Assembly: GCA_026119935.1 (NCBI GenBank)
Contig: JALRMH010000070.1
Span: 65,958 to 129,957, forward strand
Source: Endothia cerciana
Lineage: Eukaryota > Ascomycota > Sordariomycetes > Diaporthales > Cryphonectriaceae
Reading direction: 5' to 3'
Length of the DNA stretch: 64,000 nt
Part shown: positions 1 through 10,800 of the stretch, piece by piece
How the letters are laid out: every line of letters begins with the position of its first letter
Position numbering within the stretch: the first letter of the stretch is position 1
Notes under the pieces: generated by a model
The model's database searches: none
What the model was told of the DNA's origin: nothing
What the model saw: the letters and a program-made list of their open reading frames with translations, nothing else
Translations under genes and position numbers: made by a program

Positions 1-942
1 GTGTATTTGTGGAGGGGGAGAGGGCCCGACAGGCTTTGCCGAGCTCTGAGCTTGTGCCGCTGCCTGCGCCCTGAGATTTTCCACGGATGCCTTCGGAGTG
101 ACATCTCCCTTGGATTTGGATTCGCTGCGAAGCCTCGAGGCTACCCAGTTGTTAATCTTTCGTCGTTTGGAAGGCCGGTTATCCAACTCACCAGCATAGA
201 GCCAGGGTCTGCATTTGAGGTAGCCCTCCTCGAGTTGCGCGGCCAGGTTTTCCTCGCACGGGCGTAGACTCGATCCTTCCTGGTAGAACCAACTGCCCCG
301 TCGCACATCGTAGATGGGGCCTAGCCAGTAGACCGGCGCCAGCTCACGCTTCTTGATGTCGACGTCGAACAGGAAATCCTCGTTCACAGCCACCTTGGTT
401 CCAGTCTCGTCGTCACTACTGTCGGAATCCCTCCTTGCCGATGATCTGTCATGTCTCTTCCTTTCCCTGGCCTCCAAAATGCTCTGGTAGGCGTTCTCGA
501 TGGACCGCGAGTCGTTCAGCAGGAATGGCACCCACTTCTTGGGAGGCGCGGCTGGTTTTGACTCCTCCGGTTTCTTCTTGCCCCTGATGAGCTGAGGCTT
601 TCGTTTCGGCACCTAGAATTATTTCGTCCTGTTAGCAAGAGTCTGCTGCTAACCAAAGGCAAGAGCTATCAGGCCCCCGGGGGGTTCCCTCACATCGACA
701 GCGTGGAACCACTGGACCTTCAGGGGTGGACAGTCCGGTGGGTATCTCTTGGCGCTCAAGCCGTATATGAGGTTGATGCTATGATCGGCCCCTGCGGTGC
801 TGCCCGGCTTCGGTAGAGGGGGTGGCACTAGCTCTTTGAGGGCCGGAGTAGAGCTCCGGCTGCCAGCCCAAGGGTTGATGGAGTCGACGGCGGAAGCCCA
901 AGTGGACTTCTCGGCCTTCTTGTCGCCGGATGCTGAAGCCAT
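1..942 (-). CDS. DDHD-domain phospholipase, N-terminal part (partial, runs off the window)
   Basis: This is the 5' end of a gene read leftwards. Exon 1 runs 942-694 (first residues MASASGDKKAEK), followed by an 81 bp intron (693-613, GTGAGG...TTCTAG). Exon 2 stays open to base 1. The joined protein reads VQWFHAVD then VPKRKPQLIRGKKK, followed by WLGPIYDVRRGSWFYQEGS and LRPCEENLAAQLEEGYLK. That tryptophan-rich block is the WWE-like N-terminal region that fungal phosphatidic-acid-preferring phospholipase A1 proteins (DDHD family, yeast Ddl1) carry. The family cleaves acyl chains from glycerophospholipids at membranes or mitochondria. The GxSxG serine and the DDHD metal-binding domain lie outside the window, so activity cannot be judged. 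An in-frame ATG at 1011 would add 23 residues; I prefer 942 because exon 1 then starts like the remembered fungal relatives. The family call rests on remembered similarity. Confidence 0.72.
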
Positions 943-1553
943 GGTTGAGACGCGCTTCGCCTGCCTCTTCACCACCCGTCTCAAGGTGGGAACGAGGTCT
1001 CCCTTCGTCAACGCCGATTTCAGGAGAAGGGACGAGCTCAGGTTCGTTGAGGTGATAAGGGAAGCGGGTAAGTCGTGTAATGGGCGAGGAACGGTTGGTC
1101 CTCGCCAGCTCTGCGGAAAGGCTTCCGGCGGACAACTGGGGTGAGGGCATGAAAGTTGTGATGTGGAAGAGACTCATAAATGAGTCAGCTTCGAGGAGAT
1201 CCAGAGCAGGTCATGCTGTGCAGCTCGGTGCATAAATAGAATGTGTTGTCAGACGGCCTTGTTTTGGGCGTGAAGGGGAGGCCATTACATGTGACCCAGT
1301 TCTCACGGCGCGAAAGTGCCTGTGGACCAGGGGGGCAGCTCATAGGGAATGATGACGCTATGCCCACTCGCCGCCTACCTACCTGGACACCCGCAGGGGT
1401 CCGATCTCGGTATAGTCTGATCCCTGTATACCCATCTGCAAGTGACTCCGCGCATTGGAGCTTACGGGTGGTCCTGCCATAGAGGCTTCTCACAGCAGGC
1501 CATACGAAGATACAGGATGGTTCACTATCTCTTTTAGGCTCACTGCCCTCTTT
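943..1553. other. Intergenic: upstream region of the DDHD gene
   Basis: No convincing gene is seen. Several small open frames exist on both strands, but none has a recognisable motif, a splice structure or an extension beyond 130 codons. The part next to 942 presumably holds the promoter and leader of the DDHD gene. Confidence 0.5.
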
Positions 1554-2655
1554 CATAAGTCTCGGGGGTCAATGGCTTTTCGTCTTTTGGTACCCTCCAC
1601 AAACGGATCAGCACCCCTTTCCAACAGGAACTTTACATGCACCGCCTTCTTTTCTCACACTGCAGCATGCAAGGCCGTCCCGAACCCTTAGAGCGATTTG
1701 CGTAGAAGAACTCGTCATCCCACTCCCATTGCCGCATATTAATGGATACGCCAGCCTCGTCCAGCAGATATGCCATGGCTTCAACGCGTCCTCCCTTATT
1801 ACCCCCCCTTAGCGGCTTTGTGGAGCGCGTTAGAATGGCAGAACTCGGTGCCATGTGCGCGAAGGAGTCTAAGAACGCTTGCGGGGAAGAATCGGCCAGC
1901 TTGACTGGCTATATGGTTATTTCAGCCCGCTGACCGAATTCTTGGATCAGCTCTGTGCTCCAGGCATTACTGGACTTGTTCTTTGCTGCGGAGAAAAATA
2001 CTAACTTGAATATAGGTCGAGTTTCATTCGTTCTTTATATTGACTAGATAGTGAAGAAGATAGATCAAAGACTAGATTCTCAGATACCTACCAAATATTC
2101 CAAAAGTATATGCTGCATAAGTCGATTATAGATCACTAATAACCCCCTTATATCTGCAACCATATATAGATTTATCTAGATAAAGACTCATTATATTATA
2201 GATAATGTATTTTTACTATAGATAGACTGGTTGATATTTTAACCACTTTATAGAAATAGCTTAATTATATCCTAATACTTGCATGCTAAAGCACAATTAA
2301 CCGCTGGGGAAGAGGGGACACAGCTTCGCTGCTCGAGCAAATAAGCTATAATCTCAGTATGTCCCGCTTTAGCCGCTTATTCAAGGGCTTCTTGAAGGAT
2401 AGCTTTCTTTCTACAAGGTGTGAACCACTCTTGGTTCGAGTATTTAGCCAGCTGTGAAGTATTATCGAGTTGTTTCAACTCGCTCTGTAGAGATGCTAAG
2501 TCTCCTGCTGCCACTATTGTTCCGATCTCTTCCAGCAATTGTGTTTGCGCATCGGCGGAAGGCACCTCGGGAGCCGTGGTAGCTGGGGGAAAAAAAAGGC
2601 TTGTAAGATATTGAAACTTAGGAACGATGTCAGCCCGCGGGACTTTCGGTAGCAC
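1554..2655 (-). pseudogene. Decayed ankyrin-repeat protein gene
   Basis: Read leftwards, the interval holds pieces of ankyrin-repeat protein in changing frames. From 2655 an open stretch ends QEWFTPCRKKAILQEALE, then a stop, and the same frame goes on as AAKAGHTEIIAYLLEQRS, a typical ankyrin helix pair, with further stops downstream where tryptophan or glutamine codons are expected. After the AT-rich segment (about 1985-2290) come NALHKAAKGG and GGRVEAMAYLLDEAGVSIN in two frames, then GTALHAAV and VHVKFLLERGADPFVEGTK in another, ending at 1554. At least two frameshifts and several stops are visible. In-frame TGG-to-TAG changes and low GC are compatible with repeat-induced point mutation, but this is inference. 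Ankyrin proteins of this kind are abundant, fast-evolving fungal accessory genes; the partner and function are unknown. Confidence 0.7.
1985..2290. other. AT-rich segment inside the ankyrin relic
   Basis: This block is strikingly poorer in G+C than its flanks, with runs such as TATATAGATTTATCTAGATA and many TAG/TAA triplets on both strands. It sits where a central part of the ankyrin gene (or an intron within it) would be. The composition fits C-to-T mutation of duplicated DNA, as in RIP, or a remnant of an inserted element. No terminal repeats were recognised. Confidence 0.45.
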
Positions 2656-2855
2656 AGTTTAAACAATTCGTTTCGAAAAGCTACTGGCAGAATAGACCCA
2701 GGTGAGACCAAAAAACACAAATGCAAACGAAAATCGCACTCGAATCGTAGTTGATTCTATGTTCTTATGATGATCTCACCATAGCACAGCTATGACTTCG
2801 TATTTCTAAAGCTACAGCACAGCTGAGCTGGCCAAAAATAGGGGTATTCAGGAGG

Positions 2856-5501
2856 ATGGAATATTATTCAGTGAAAACCGGCAGCGAACGGAGCATTTCG
2901 GGGTTGCGGGTCCCGGATAGGGGCATCCTGCAAGGCATCAGTCTGCCTGTCGATAACAGTCCCGATGTCTACACCAGTGTCATCCGGGCCTGGAAAGCCG
3001 CAATGTTGGCAATGAACAGTCTCATACAAGGAATGCCACAACAGGTCCATGTCTGCGTGGCACCTTTACCCTGATGTTGATATATTTGGCACCCAAACGA
3101 AATGCATTTCCTTTGGTGATCAACCTATCCAAGAGGGCGGTCTTCTGACCATCGGCCTGGAAGATCGCGATACTGAGAATTCTCGCGGGGTTCACTGGTC
3201 TCTATCCCCGAGTCGCCTCAGATTCTATGGTGAGCCGGTTACCATGACCGTCAGCTCCAGAGACGAGTCCAAGGTGTCTTTCGACGACTTCACCTTGATA
3301 GCCCTTGGCGGCTTGCTAGGGTCGTGGGCAGGGAAGTCGTTCAACCCAAGATTCGAATTCTTAGACGCAGCCCGGTTCATTGTTGAGCTGTGGGAGCTCT
3401 TGCAGAAAGCGGCGCCCGAGCAAAAACTAGTTCGGGAATTCATGACAGTTCCCGACAACTGGATGCGCATCTTAGTGTCAGCATCTCGGCTTTTGACTGA
3501 AGCTGGTCCTGATGAGCTCCCGAGGGCAAAGAGACCTTGTGTTACTGGGCGTCCGAAAAGCCAATCAGCTACTGGGGGCTCCACCACCGCCCTTTTTTGG
3601 CCTGGCCGACCCTTCAACCGTTTTCCCACTTCTGCACGATGAGGTTTCAATTAGAGTTGAAGCGCTGAGAATGCTGGCCGATGTTCGCAAGCTTAAACCC
3701 TATCGACCACTAATTAGTGTGAAACGAAGTTCTGATAGGTCCATGGAGTACGCGACCGCTGTCCCCTTCCACAGACAGACATTGAAGCGAAGCTTCGACG
3801 GCGAGGATTCGGTCACCAGTGGTCATGCCCACTGGATTTCAACAAAATCTTCAAATTGCAAACCAATATTGCAACTGCAAGAAAGGCTGCACCAGCAATC
3901 ACTGTGCCTGTCGCAGGGTGGTTTCCCCTGCACTCTTTCTCTGTCACTTGGCGAGCAATGTCGTGTGTTCAAACGTGTCCAAGGCGGTGCAGCCACGAAA
4001 GGAGTATATAGAAGCGCAAGGAGAGCTCTGTCTCGAATACGATCCCAAGGATGTTACGATGGATCCTGAGGACCAATATCTGACCTGGTACAACCCGCCA
4101 ATATATATAGACAGTGAAGCAACCGGCCTACCCAGCAAGGATAACCAAGTCGTCTCTGAAACGGTATCTCACGACGACGTCCAAACAACTGAGGAAAAGG
4201 ACAATGCACCTGGTGACTCGGAGGAATTGCTATCCTTGGAAGAGGCGCTACTCGATCTCGATAGATTTCACGACGACCTTCGAGGTAGGCAGCGTCGTTT
4301 TAAATGTGTTCTAGGGAGGGTCGAGGAAACTGCCCTGTTGATTCTTGACGATACGGCTGACGATAACAACGATCGGGTAACTGGCCACTCGGAACTCTCT
4401 GTCTCTGAATTGTTGAGAATTTTCAACAGTCGCTTTGTGGATAACACAAGGGTACTGCCCTGTATCAAAAGGCTTTTTGAAGCAGCGGATGATACAACGG
4501 AGGAGGCCCTACGTGCGCAACTCATACACTCGCCGACTTTTCCCAAATCTCCCAGGGTGCTGGAGCCATTTCTCTCTTCCATGAAGATCCTAGGCGCAGT
4601 CTCAAGGCTCTATAAACTCCTACCGGGAGCACCAGTAGCCTTACACATGATGGACCGCAGTCTCCATGGTTTAAGTTGGGCCCCCAGCTTAAAATCTTTG
4701 AAAGGAAGTTCTGTTTCAAGTATCTTCTCGTCTTTCGGCTTGAGTCGTGCGGAGTCCCTGGCCTGCGTGTCAGCTTTCCACACCGGCTCCCTAGACATGA
4801 CAACACCAGAGCTCCGAGGCGTTTTGGCAGTCTCGATTGGCAATTCCATCTATGTACCTTCCGCTATCCTCTGCGACCCGCACGAGCGCTGTGCAGACTT
4901 CGAGCTGACCCGTATCGTGGGCAATGTCGGCCGAGCCGGGGTGACGATGCTCATCCCGCCGTCAGGCCCACGCATGTCCAAGCCGGCCTTTGAGAAGTGG
5001 ATGGTCATCAATCACACCCAGTTCGACTCGACTTGCGCAGACCACTTTGAAACAACGAGTCTGCATCTCTCCTTCACAGGGTATGAACAACCTGTGGGCA
5101 GCACTGTCAAGCACGGAGTTCAGGACGTGGAGGCTCAATACATGGAAGCCGTGGTATCCGTCTATAATGGGAAGTCATGGGTTGCGGACCTGGATATTCT
5201 GGCCGCACTGGATGGTACCTGCCTCGACCGACTGGACCCGGCACCTTGCAGTGCTCATGACAGAAAGTGGGAGCTGCAGTGGACCTCCATTGATACGTGG
5301 GACGAATTGATTGATGTGCCAGACGATGTTAGCATTGTGAGGGCTCACGGCAACTCCTTCGCAAGGTTGGCTGCTGTTGTAGTAGCTATCCAGAAAGGAG
5401 TTCCGAAATGTTTCGTGCTTCCTGCGCAAGTAGGATGCTACGAATGTATTAAAGAGACTGTGGGGACAAGGTCGGGAACGCAAATTGTACTAGTTTGCTA
5501 A
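2856..5501 (+). pseudogene. Orphan fungal gene with Cys-rich cluster, interrupted by frameshifts
   Basis: One protein seems to be spread over successive frames. 2856-3045 encodes VYTSVIRAWKAAMLAMNS. 3049-3535 gives SAWHLYPDVDIFGTQ, QEGGLLTIGLEDRD and SPSRLRFYGEPVTMT. About 3530-3830 gives LVLLGVRKANQLLGAP and VFPLLHDEVSIRVEALRMLA. Finally an uninterrupted 560-codon frame (3819-5501) runs to the stop. No intron-like GT...AG pairs explain the three frame changes, so they are indels, either real or from sequencing. The last frame begins with a cysteine cluster, CNCKKGCTSNHCAC, resembling half of a tesmin/TSO1-type CXC domain, and ends with SIVRAHGNSFARLAAVVVAI and CFVLPAQVGCYECIKE. I recall similar segments in uncharacterised fungal proteins but no assigned function. 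The long intact 3' frame suggests recent inactivation or assembly error rather than ancient decay. Confidence 0.55.
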
Positions 5502-6726
5502 GGCAAGATTCTAATAGTCTGAAATATATTAGAGAGAATTCATAAAGGATCTAGTATAAAGTTATTATAACCCATGTGACATGCCAGCTATTAGGGATAC
5601 TGTTGGTAGGTCACAAACGTTAGAAGCAGATCTGCAGACAGTACAGGTCGTTGATTCAGGTGGTTGTTCTTGTTCAAAGGAAGGAAGCTATCTAGGCCAG
5701 CCTGGCTAGGCTGGGTCTATGTAGGCTGTGGGTTTTGGCGCCGGCCTGATCGGGCCGATGCCCGGCCCGAATCGGCCCGCCAGCCACTCAGTTGCCAGCT
5801 CCCTTCAACTCCTCAAGCCTATCAATCCACAGATACTGTTAATAGGATAGAACACTCGAGCTAGGGTAACACTCTGTTTAATGAAGCTTTTTCGTATTCT
5901 ACAAATCGTAACCTACTATTCCCTTGATAATTTATAGCTTAATGGCTTGATTCTTTCGTAAGTAGGGGAGACATTCCGAACGTTTAGTTTATATTGCTAT
6001 CTTGTTTAGTCTTCAGTGTTATCTATATGCTAAGAACTTATCATCAAGTTGCTTTATCTTCTGCTGATATTAGAGTTTGTATGTTTTCTTTCAGTGGTAG
6101 GGAATAACTTGCTTTGTCCATACAGAGACTTCCTGCATAAATTTGCTGGCTTATCTAGAATGATCGTTAGGGAGTATATGATATCCCACAACCTTCTCCA
6201 CATTAGCATAGGAGCGGGCTGATTTTGAATTCCTGTTCCATATGGAAATGTGATTTTAACTACTAAACTGAATAATGTACTAGCAAGCGTAAACTTCTAT
6301 ACGAAAGACCCTGCTAACCACGACCTTAGCTTTCTAGTACCTCTACTTTACGGAATGCTGGACTCCGAACGACCACACTACAATTCACACTAGGAACTGG
6401 CGTGTTCTTGCACCGAGGCCGCATTGGCCACTCCCTTTCACCCGCACGCCTTTCGACCCAAGCCTTGGACACATGACATGATAGTCATGACAGGAGGCCA
6501 CGTCCTCCGCTATCGTCTCGTACAGGTGAACAACCCAGCGGGCCATGGCGACGGCCATCTCGATAGACAGAGAAATAGTGTTATATCGAAAGCCTCTTTC
6601 GATCCCAGTATGGAAGGCACCTATATAAGTACTTGGGCACTTAATGGTACTGTTACCGAGCTAATCGACCGTTGTCCTCTCACTCGTTCATTCAATCCCT
6701 TGACCTACCTCTCTTGACATACGTTC
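5502..6726. other. AT-rich intergenic tract, possible transposon relic
   Basis: No gene is supported. About 5510-5660 and 5870-6400 are AT-rich and stop-dense in all frames. Between them lies a short GC-rich island (about 5690-5800). The small open frame near 6424-6717 has no recognisable features. The tract separates the orphan gene from the fragments upstream of the Pol III gene and looks like degraded repeat DNA, though no transposase motif could be read. Confidence 0.45.
5751..5779. repeat. Perfect 9 bp inverted repeat (GC hairpin)
   Basis: CGGGCCGAT (5751-5759) and its exact reverse complement ATCGGCCCG (5771-5779) flank an 11-base GC-rich loop. It stands out because the surrounding DNA is AT-rich. 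It could be a subterminal hairpin of an old DNA transposon or a chance structure. Confidence 0.6.
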
Positions 6727-7052
6727 CTCATTTAGCACCCATCCAAGCTACGGCAGCCCATGTACAGCCAATATAAAGTCTACCTCCTCAAACACGACCC
6801 TCGCCACCTCAGTCTCAGGAACGATCATCAGTAGCAATTTGACGGTGGCTCGAACCGCTGGGTCATCGACCAGACGGAGCAGACAGAAGAATACTGTATG
6901 CCCCTTTTGGCCATATTATCGAAGAACTTGGGGAAATCGGGGGATAACCAGAAGGGCCTTAATCAAGCCGTCGTGTTCCTGACGCCTTTCAAGATTCTCA
7001 TGCATAGCTTATCAACCACTCCGGGATTGGTGTGAAGCTCTTGAGAATATGT
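6727..7052 (-). pseudogene. Fragment of an unidentified protein-coding gene
   Basis: Read leftwards from 7052, the DNA encodes HTNPGVVDKLCMRILKGVRN. After a one-base frame change it gives LIKALLVIPRFPQVL, then a stop, then FFCLLRLVDDPAVRATVKLL and MIVPETEVARVVFEEVDFIL, then another stop and LGWVLNE. The regular hydrophobic/charged helical pattern over about 100 residues, broken by two stops and one frameshift, is what a decayed gene looks like. I do not recognise the family. It lies directly downstream of the Izh/ADIPOR-like fragment on the same strand, but the two do not obviously belong to one protein. Confidence 0.5.
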
Positions 7053-7101
7053 CCGCGCACGCATCTGAGCCGGCTGCCGGTTATCATCCATCAGCCTCCA
7101 T

Positions 7102-7252
7102 TGTCTCATTGTGGATGCATCCCCAGCTAGCAAAGGAGGTAGCTGCAGAGCCTGACACTGGCCGGTGACCGTGCCGAGAGCTCATTGTCCTGGTACCATT
7201 CAGAAAGCTCATCGAAGGACAGAAGTCTCGGCTTGTGTCTGGAGAGCTTCAT
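7102..7252 (-). pseudogene. Fragment of an Izh/ADIPOR-like (hemolysin III family) membrane protein gene
   Basis: Reading leftwards from an ATG at 7252: MKLSRHKPRLLSFDELSEWY followed by QDNE. After what looks like a two-base deletion the next frame gives RHGHRPVSGSAATSFASW, then GCIHNET at 7102. This matches the conserved N-terminal signature of fungal Izh/ADIPOR-type seven-transmembrane proteins (pattern DELPEWYQDNEFIRxGYRPVSGS...HNET), just before the first membrane helix. The homology breaks off there and no membrane segments follow, so only an N-terminal exon remnant is present. Intact family members act in zinc and sterol-related signalling; this copy cannot. The open frame continues upstream to about 7378 without recognisable sequence. 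Confidence 0.62.
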
Positions 7253-7378
7253 ATTGGTCGGTAGTCCTCCACTGCCTGTAGCCATGGCGGGCGAGGCCAT
7301 GCGAAGATGGGGAGAGCCCATGGTCGCAGCAAGACGGTTTTGATGAGGCAAGGCCACCGGTTCTGGCCGCGCTGGCAA

Positions 7379-7834
7379 AGGAGGCTGCAGCTCTGTTGAT
7401 TACAATCCGCGCTGCAAAGTCTTATTCGGCGAAAGGTAGGAAAATTAGTTGTCCGGAAGGGAAACAGGGGTCCCGATGTGATGGGCGGGTAAGAAGTCCA
7501 CCAGTGTACATGGCACTGGATTCTCCGCACGGCACTAAACCAGCATCTCCCTGCCCTGCAGGTCCTCGAGCTGCCCCGCCCCAGCCTTGCAGCAAAGTGG
7601 GGAAGGATTTTTTATTTATTCCAACTTCGCTTGAACGACTTTCACCGACGACTCGTCCATCCCAGACCGGAAGATTCCCACAACGGCCGGCAGTGCTCTT
7701 CCCATGACAATGAGAGAGTACATAGCCAAATGCATTAATGAACGGTGACAACTGACTCGCTGTGGAGCACTGCAACACTCAAGACCTCGCTTCTACCACA
7801 TCCCGACGGCGAGCAGTCGCACGCTGCACCCAAG
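7379..7834. promoter_or_regulatory. Upstream region of the Pol III largest-subunit gene
   Basis: The 450 bases before the start at 7835 hold no supported gene; the short frames here are unremarkable. The region presumably carries the promoter and 5' leader of the downstream gene. No clear TATA box was found. Confidence 0.4.
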
Positions 7835-10800
7835 ATGGCGGCCCTCGTGGCGCCAGGTCACGTACCGCCTGCTCCCATCAAGGAGCAGGTTGTCGACCAC
7901 CTACCTAAACGCTTCAAGGAGATGAAGTTCGGCATCCAGTAGGCCTGTCCCGCCCTCACCATACCTCTGCGGTCCGGCCTCGTCTGACCCCGATGTCCAC
8001 AGGTCTATCCAAGATGTTGTCAGTCAGGGCGTCTTGGAAGTCGCCCAGCGAAATCTCTACAACATCGACGACCCCAACAACAGCCGAGCTCCCCTGCCTC
8101 ACGGAGCCCTCGACCCTCGCCTTGGGATCTCGAGCAAGACTGGAAAATGCGCCACCTGCAATCTTCCCCTCCAGAACTGCATGGGTCACTTTGGCCATGT
8201 CAGGCTCTCCCTGCCCGCATTTCACATCGGCTACCTACGTTTCACGATGACCATATTGCAGAACATCTGCAAGGAGTGCGGGAAAGTTCTCCTGATCGAA
8301 CAAGAGCGACGGGACTTCCTGAAAGAATTAAGACGGCCGGGCATCGACAACCTGCGACGGACGATGATTTGCAAGAAGATCAATGAGCAGTGCCGCAAGT
8401 GCAAGGAATGTCCATACTGTGGTGCCATCAACGGCCAGATCCGGAAGCTGGGTGTGATCAAGCTGGCCCACGACAAGTTTTCCACCTTCAACAAGTCGAC
8501 AGCAGCGAAGAAGGTGGCTCCCGAGAGCAAGCTCCTCTACGATTCCTCCTTCAAGGAGGCCAAGAAGACCAATGCCGACCTCGACAAACATGTCAAGAAG
8601 GCCATGGAGGATCTGAACCCCCTGAGGGTGCTGAACCTCTTCAAGATGATCAGCCCGACAGACTGCGAGCTGCTCGGGATCGACCCGACCGAGGGACGGC
8701 CAGAGATGTTCATATGGCAGTTCATCCCCGCTCCACCCATCTGCATTCGGCCATCTGTCCAGCAGGACAGCTCAAGCACAGAGGACGACCTTACCGCCAA
8801 GTTGGCAGAGATTGTGTGGCTCAGCGGTCTCATTCGGGCGGCACTGGATAAGGGCCAACCTATTTCCTCCATCATGGAGCAGTGGGAATTCCTGCAGCTT
8901 CAGATCGCCATGTACGTCAACAGCGATGTCCCGGGACTGTCACAGCCCGGCTACGGCAAGACTGTCCGAGGCTTCTGCCAACGCTTGAAAGGAAAGCAGG
9001 GCCGGTTCCGTGGAAACCTGTCTGGAAAGCGGGTCGATTTCTCTGGGCGGACTGTCATTTCACCAGACCCAAACCTGGGTATCGATCAGGTTGCCGTGCC
9101 CCAGCTCGTGGCAAAGAATATGACCTATCCTGAACGAGTCAACTCGACCAACATCGATGCCTTGAGAACAACCGTACAGAACGGCACGAAAGTGTGGCCG
9201 GGTGCGAACGGGATCATCAAGAAGGACGGTGGCTACAAGGTGAACCTGAAGTTCGGAAATAGGCAGAAGATTGCAGAGGATCTTGAGGTCGGTGACATTG
9301 TTGAGCGACATCTTGTGGATGGTGATATTGCACTGTTCAACCGACAACCATCGCTGCACAAGCTCAGTATCATGAGCCATTACGTCAAGGTGCGGCCTTG
9401 GCGGACCTTCCGCCTTAATGAGTGTGTGTGCACCCCGTATAACGCTGATTTCGACGGAGACGAAATGAATCTGCACATTCCTCAGACCGAGGAGGCACGA
9501 GCAGAAGCAATCACATTGATGGGCGTCAAGAACAATTTGGCGACACCGAAGAATGGCGAACCTATTATTGCAGCGACGCAGGACTTTATCACAGCAGCGT
9601 ATCTCCTCAGCAGTAAGGACAGATTCTTCGATCGGAAGTCCTTCACCTACGCGTGCGAGATGATGCTGGAGGGGAGTGGCCACTTGGACCTCCCACCTCC
9701 GGCTATCCTCAAGCCAAAAGCCCTCTGGACTGGGAAGCAGCTCTTCAGCATTCTCATCCGGCCCAACAAGCAGTCTCCTGTAAAGGTTAACCTGGATGCC
9801 AAATGCAGAGACTATAAGGCCCGGCCGGGCATGACACCCGACATGTGCCCTAACGACGGCTGGCTGGTCATCCGGAACTCGGAAGTCATGTGTGGTGTCA
9901 TGGACAAATCGACTGTTGGTTCGGGCAAGAAGGATTCCATCTTCTACATCATACTTCGTGATTATGGTCCGGATGCGGCAGCCGGCGCAATGAACCGCTT
10001 GGCGAGGCTCTGTGCAAGAGCATTGACGAACTGTGGCTTCTCAATCGGAGTGGGTGATGTCTTCCCGATCAATGATCTGACGGAAGAGAAGGAAGATCTG
10101 GTGGAGGATGCTTACAAGAAAGTGGACGACCTCATCGCAACCTTCAAGGCTGGTGAGTTGGAGAAGGCGCCTGGCTGCAACATGGAGGAGACGCTAGAGA
10201 ACATGATCTCCGGCATTCTCAGCAAGGTCCGTTCAGATGCTGGAGACAAGTGTGTGAACTCGCTGAGCCGTAACAACGCTCCTCTCACCATGGCCAAATC
10301 TGGGTCAAAGGGATCAGCCATCAACGTCGCTCAGATGGTTGCTTGTGTCGGGCAGCAAATTATAGGAGGCCAGCGTGTGGCAGATGGATTTCAGGATCGG
10401 ACTCTTCCTCATTTCCACAAGAATGCGCGCCAGCCAGCCTCCAAGGGGTTCGTCCGAAACAGTTTCTATACCGGTCTTGTACCCTCAGAATTCATATTCC
10501 ACGCCATTTCTGGGCGGGAAGGTCTGGTCGACACTGCAGTCAAGACCGCTGAGACTGGCTACATGTCAAGGCGATTGATGAAATCGTTGGAGGACCTATC
10601 AACAACCTATGATGAGACGGTTCGCACGTCATCGGGTGGCATTGTACAGTTCCAATTCGGTGCCGACAACCTGGATCCAGTGGACATGGAGGCATCAGGA
10701 AAGCCTGTTCACTTCGACCGAACCTGGACGCATGCTGAGACACTCACTTGGGACAACACCGAACGGAGCCTGCTTCCGCACGAGATCATCGAGGTCTGCC

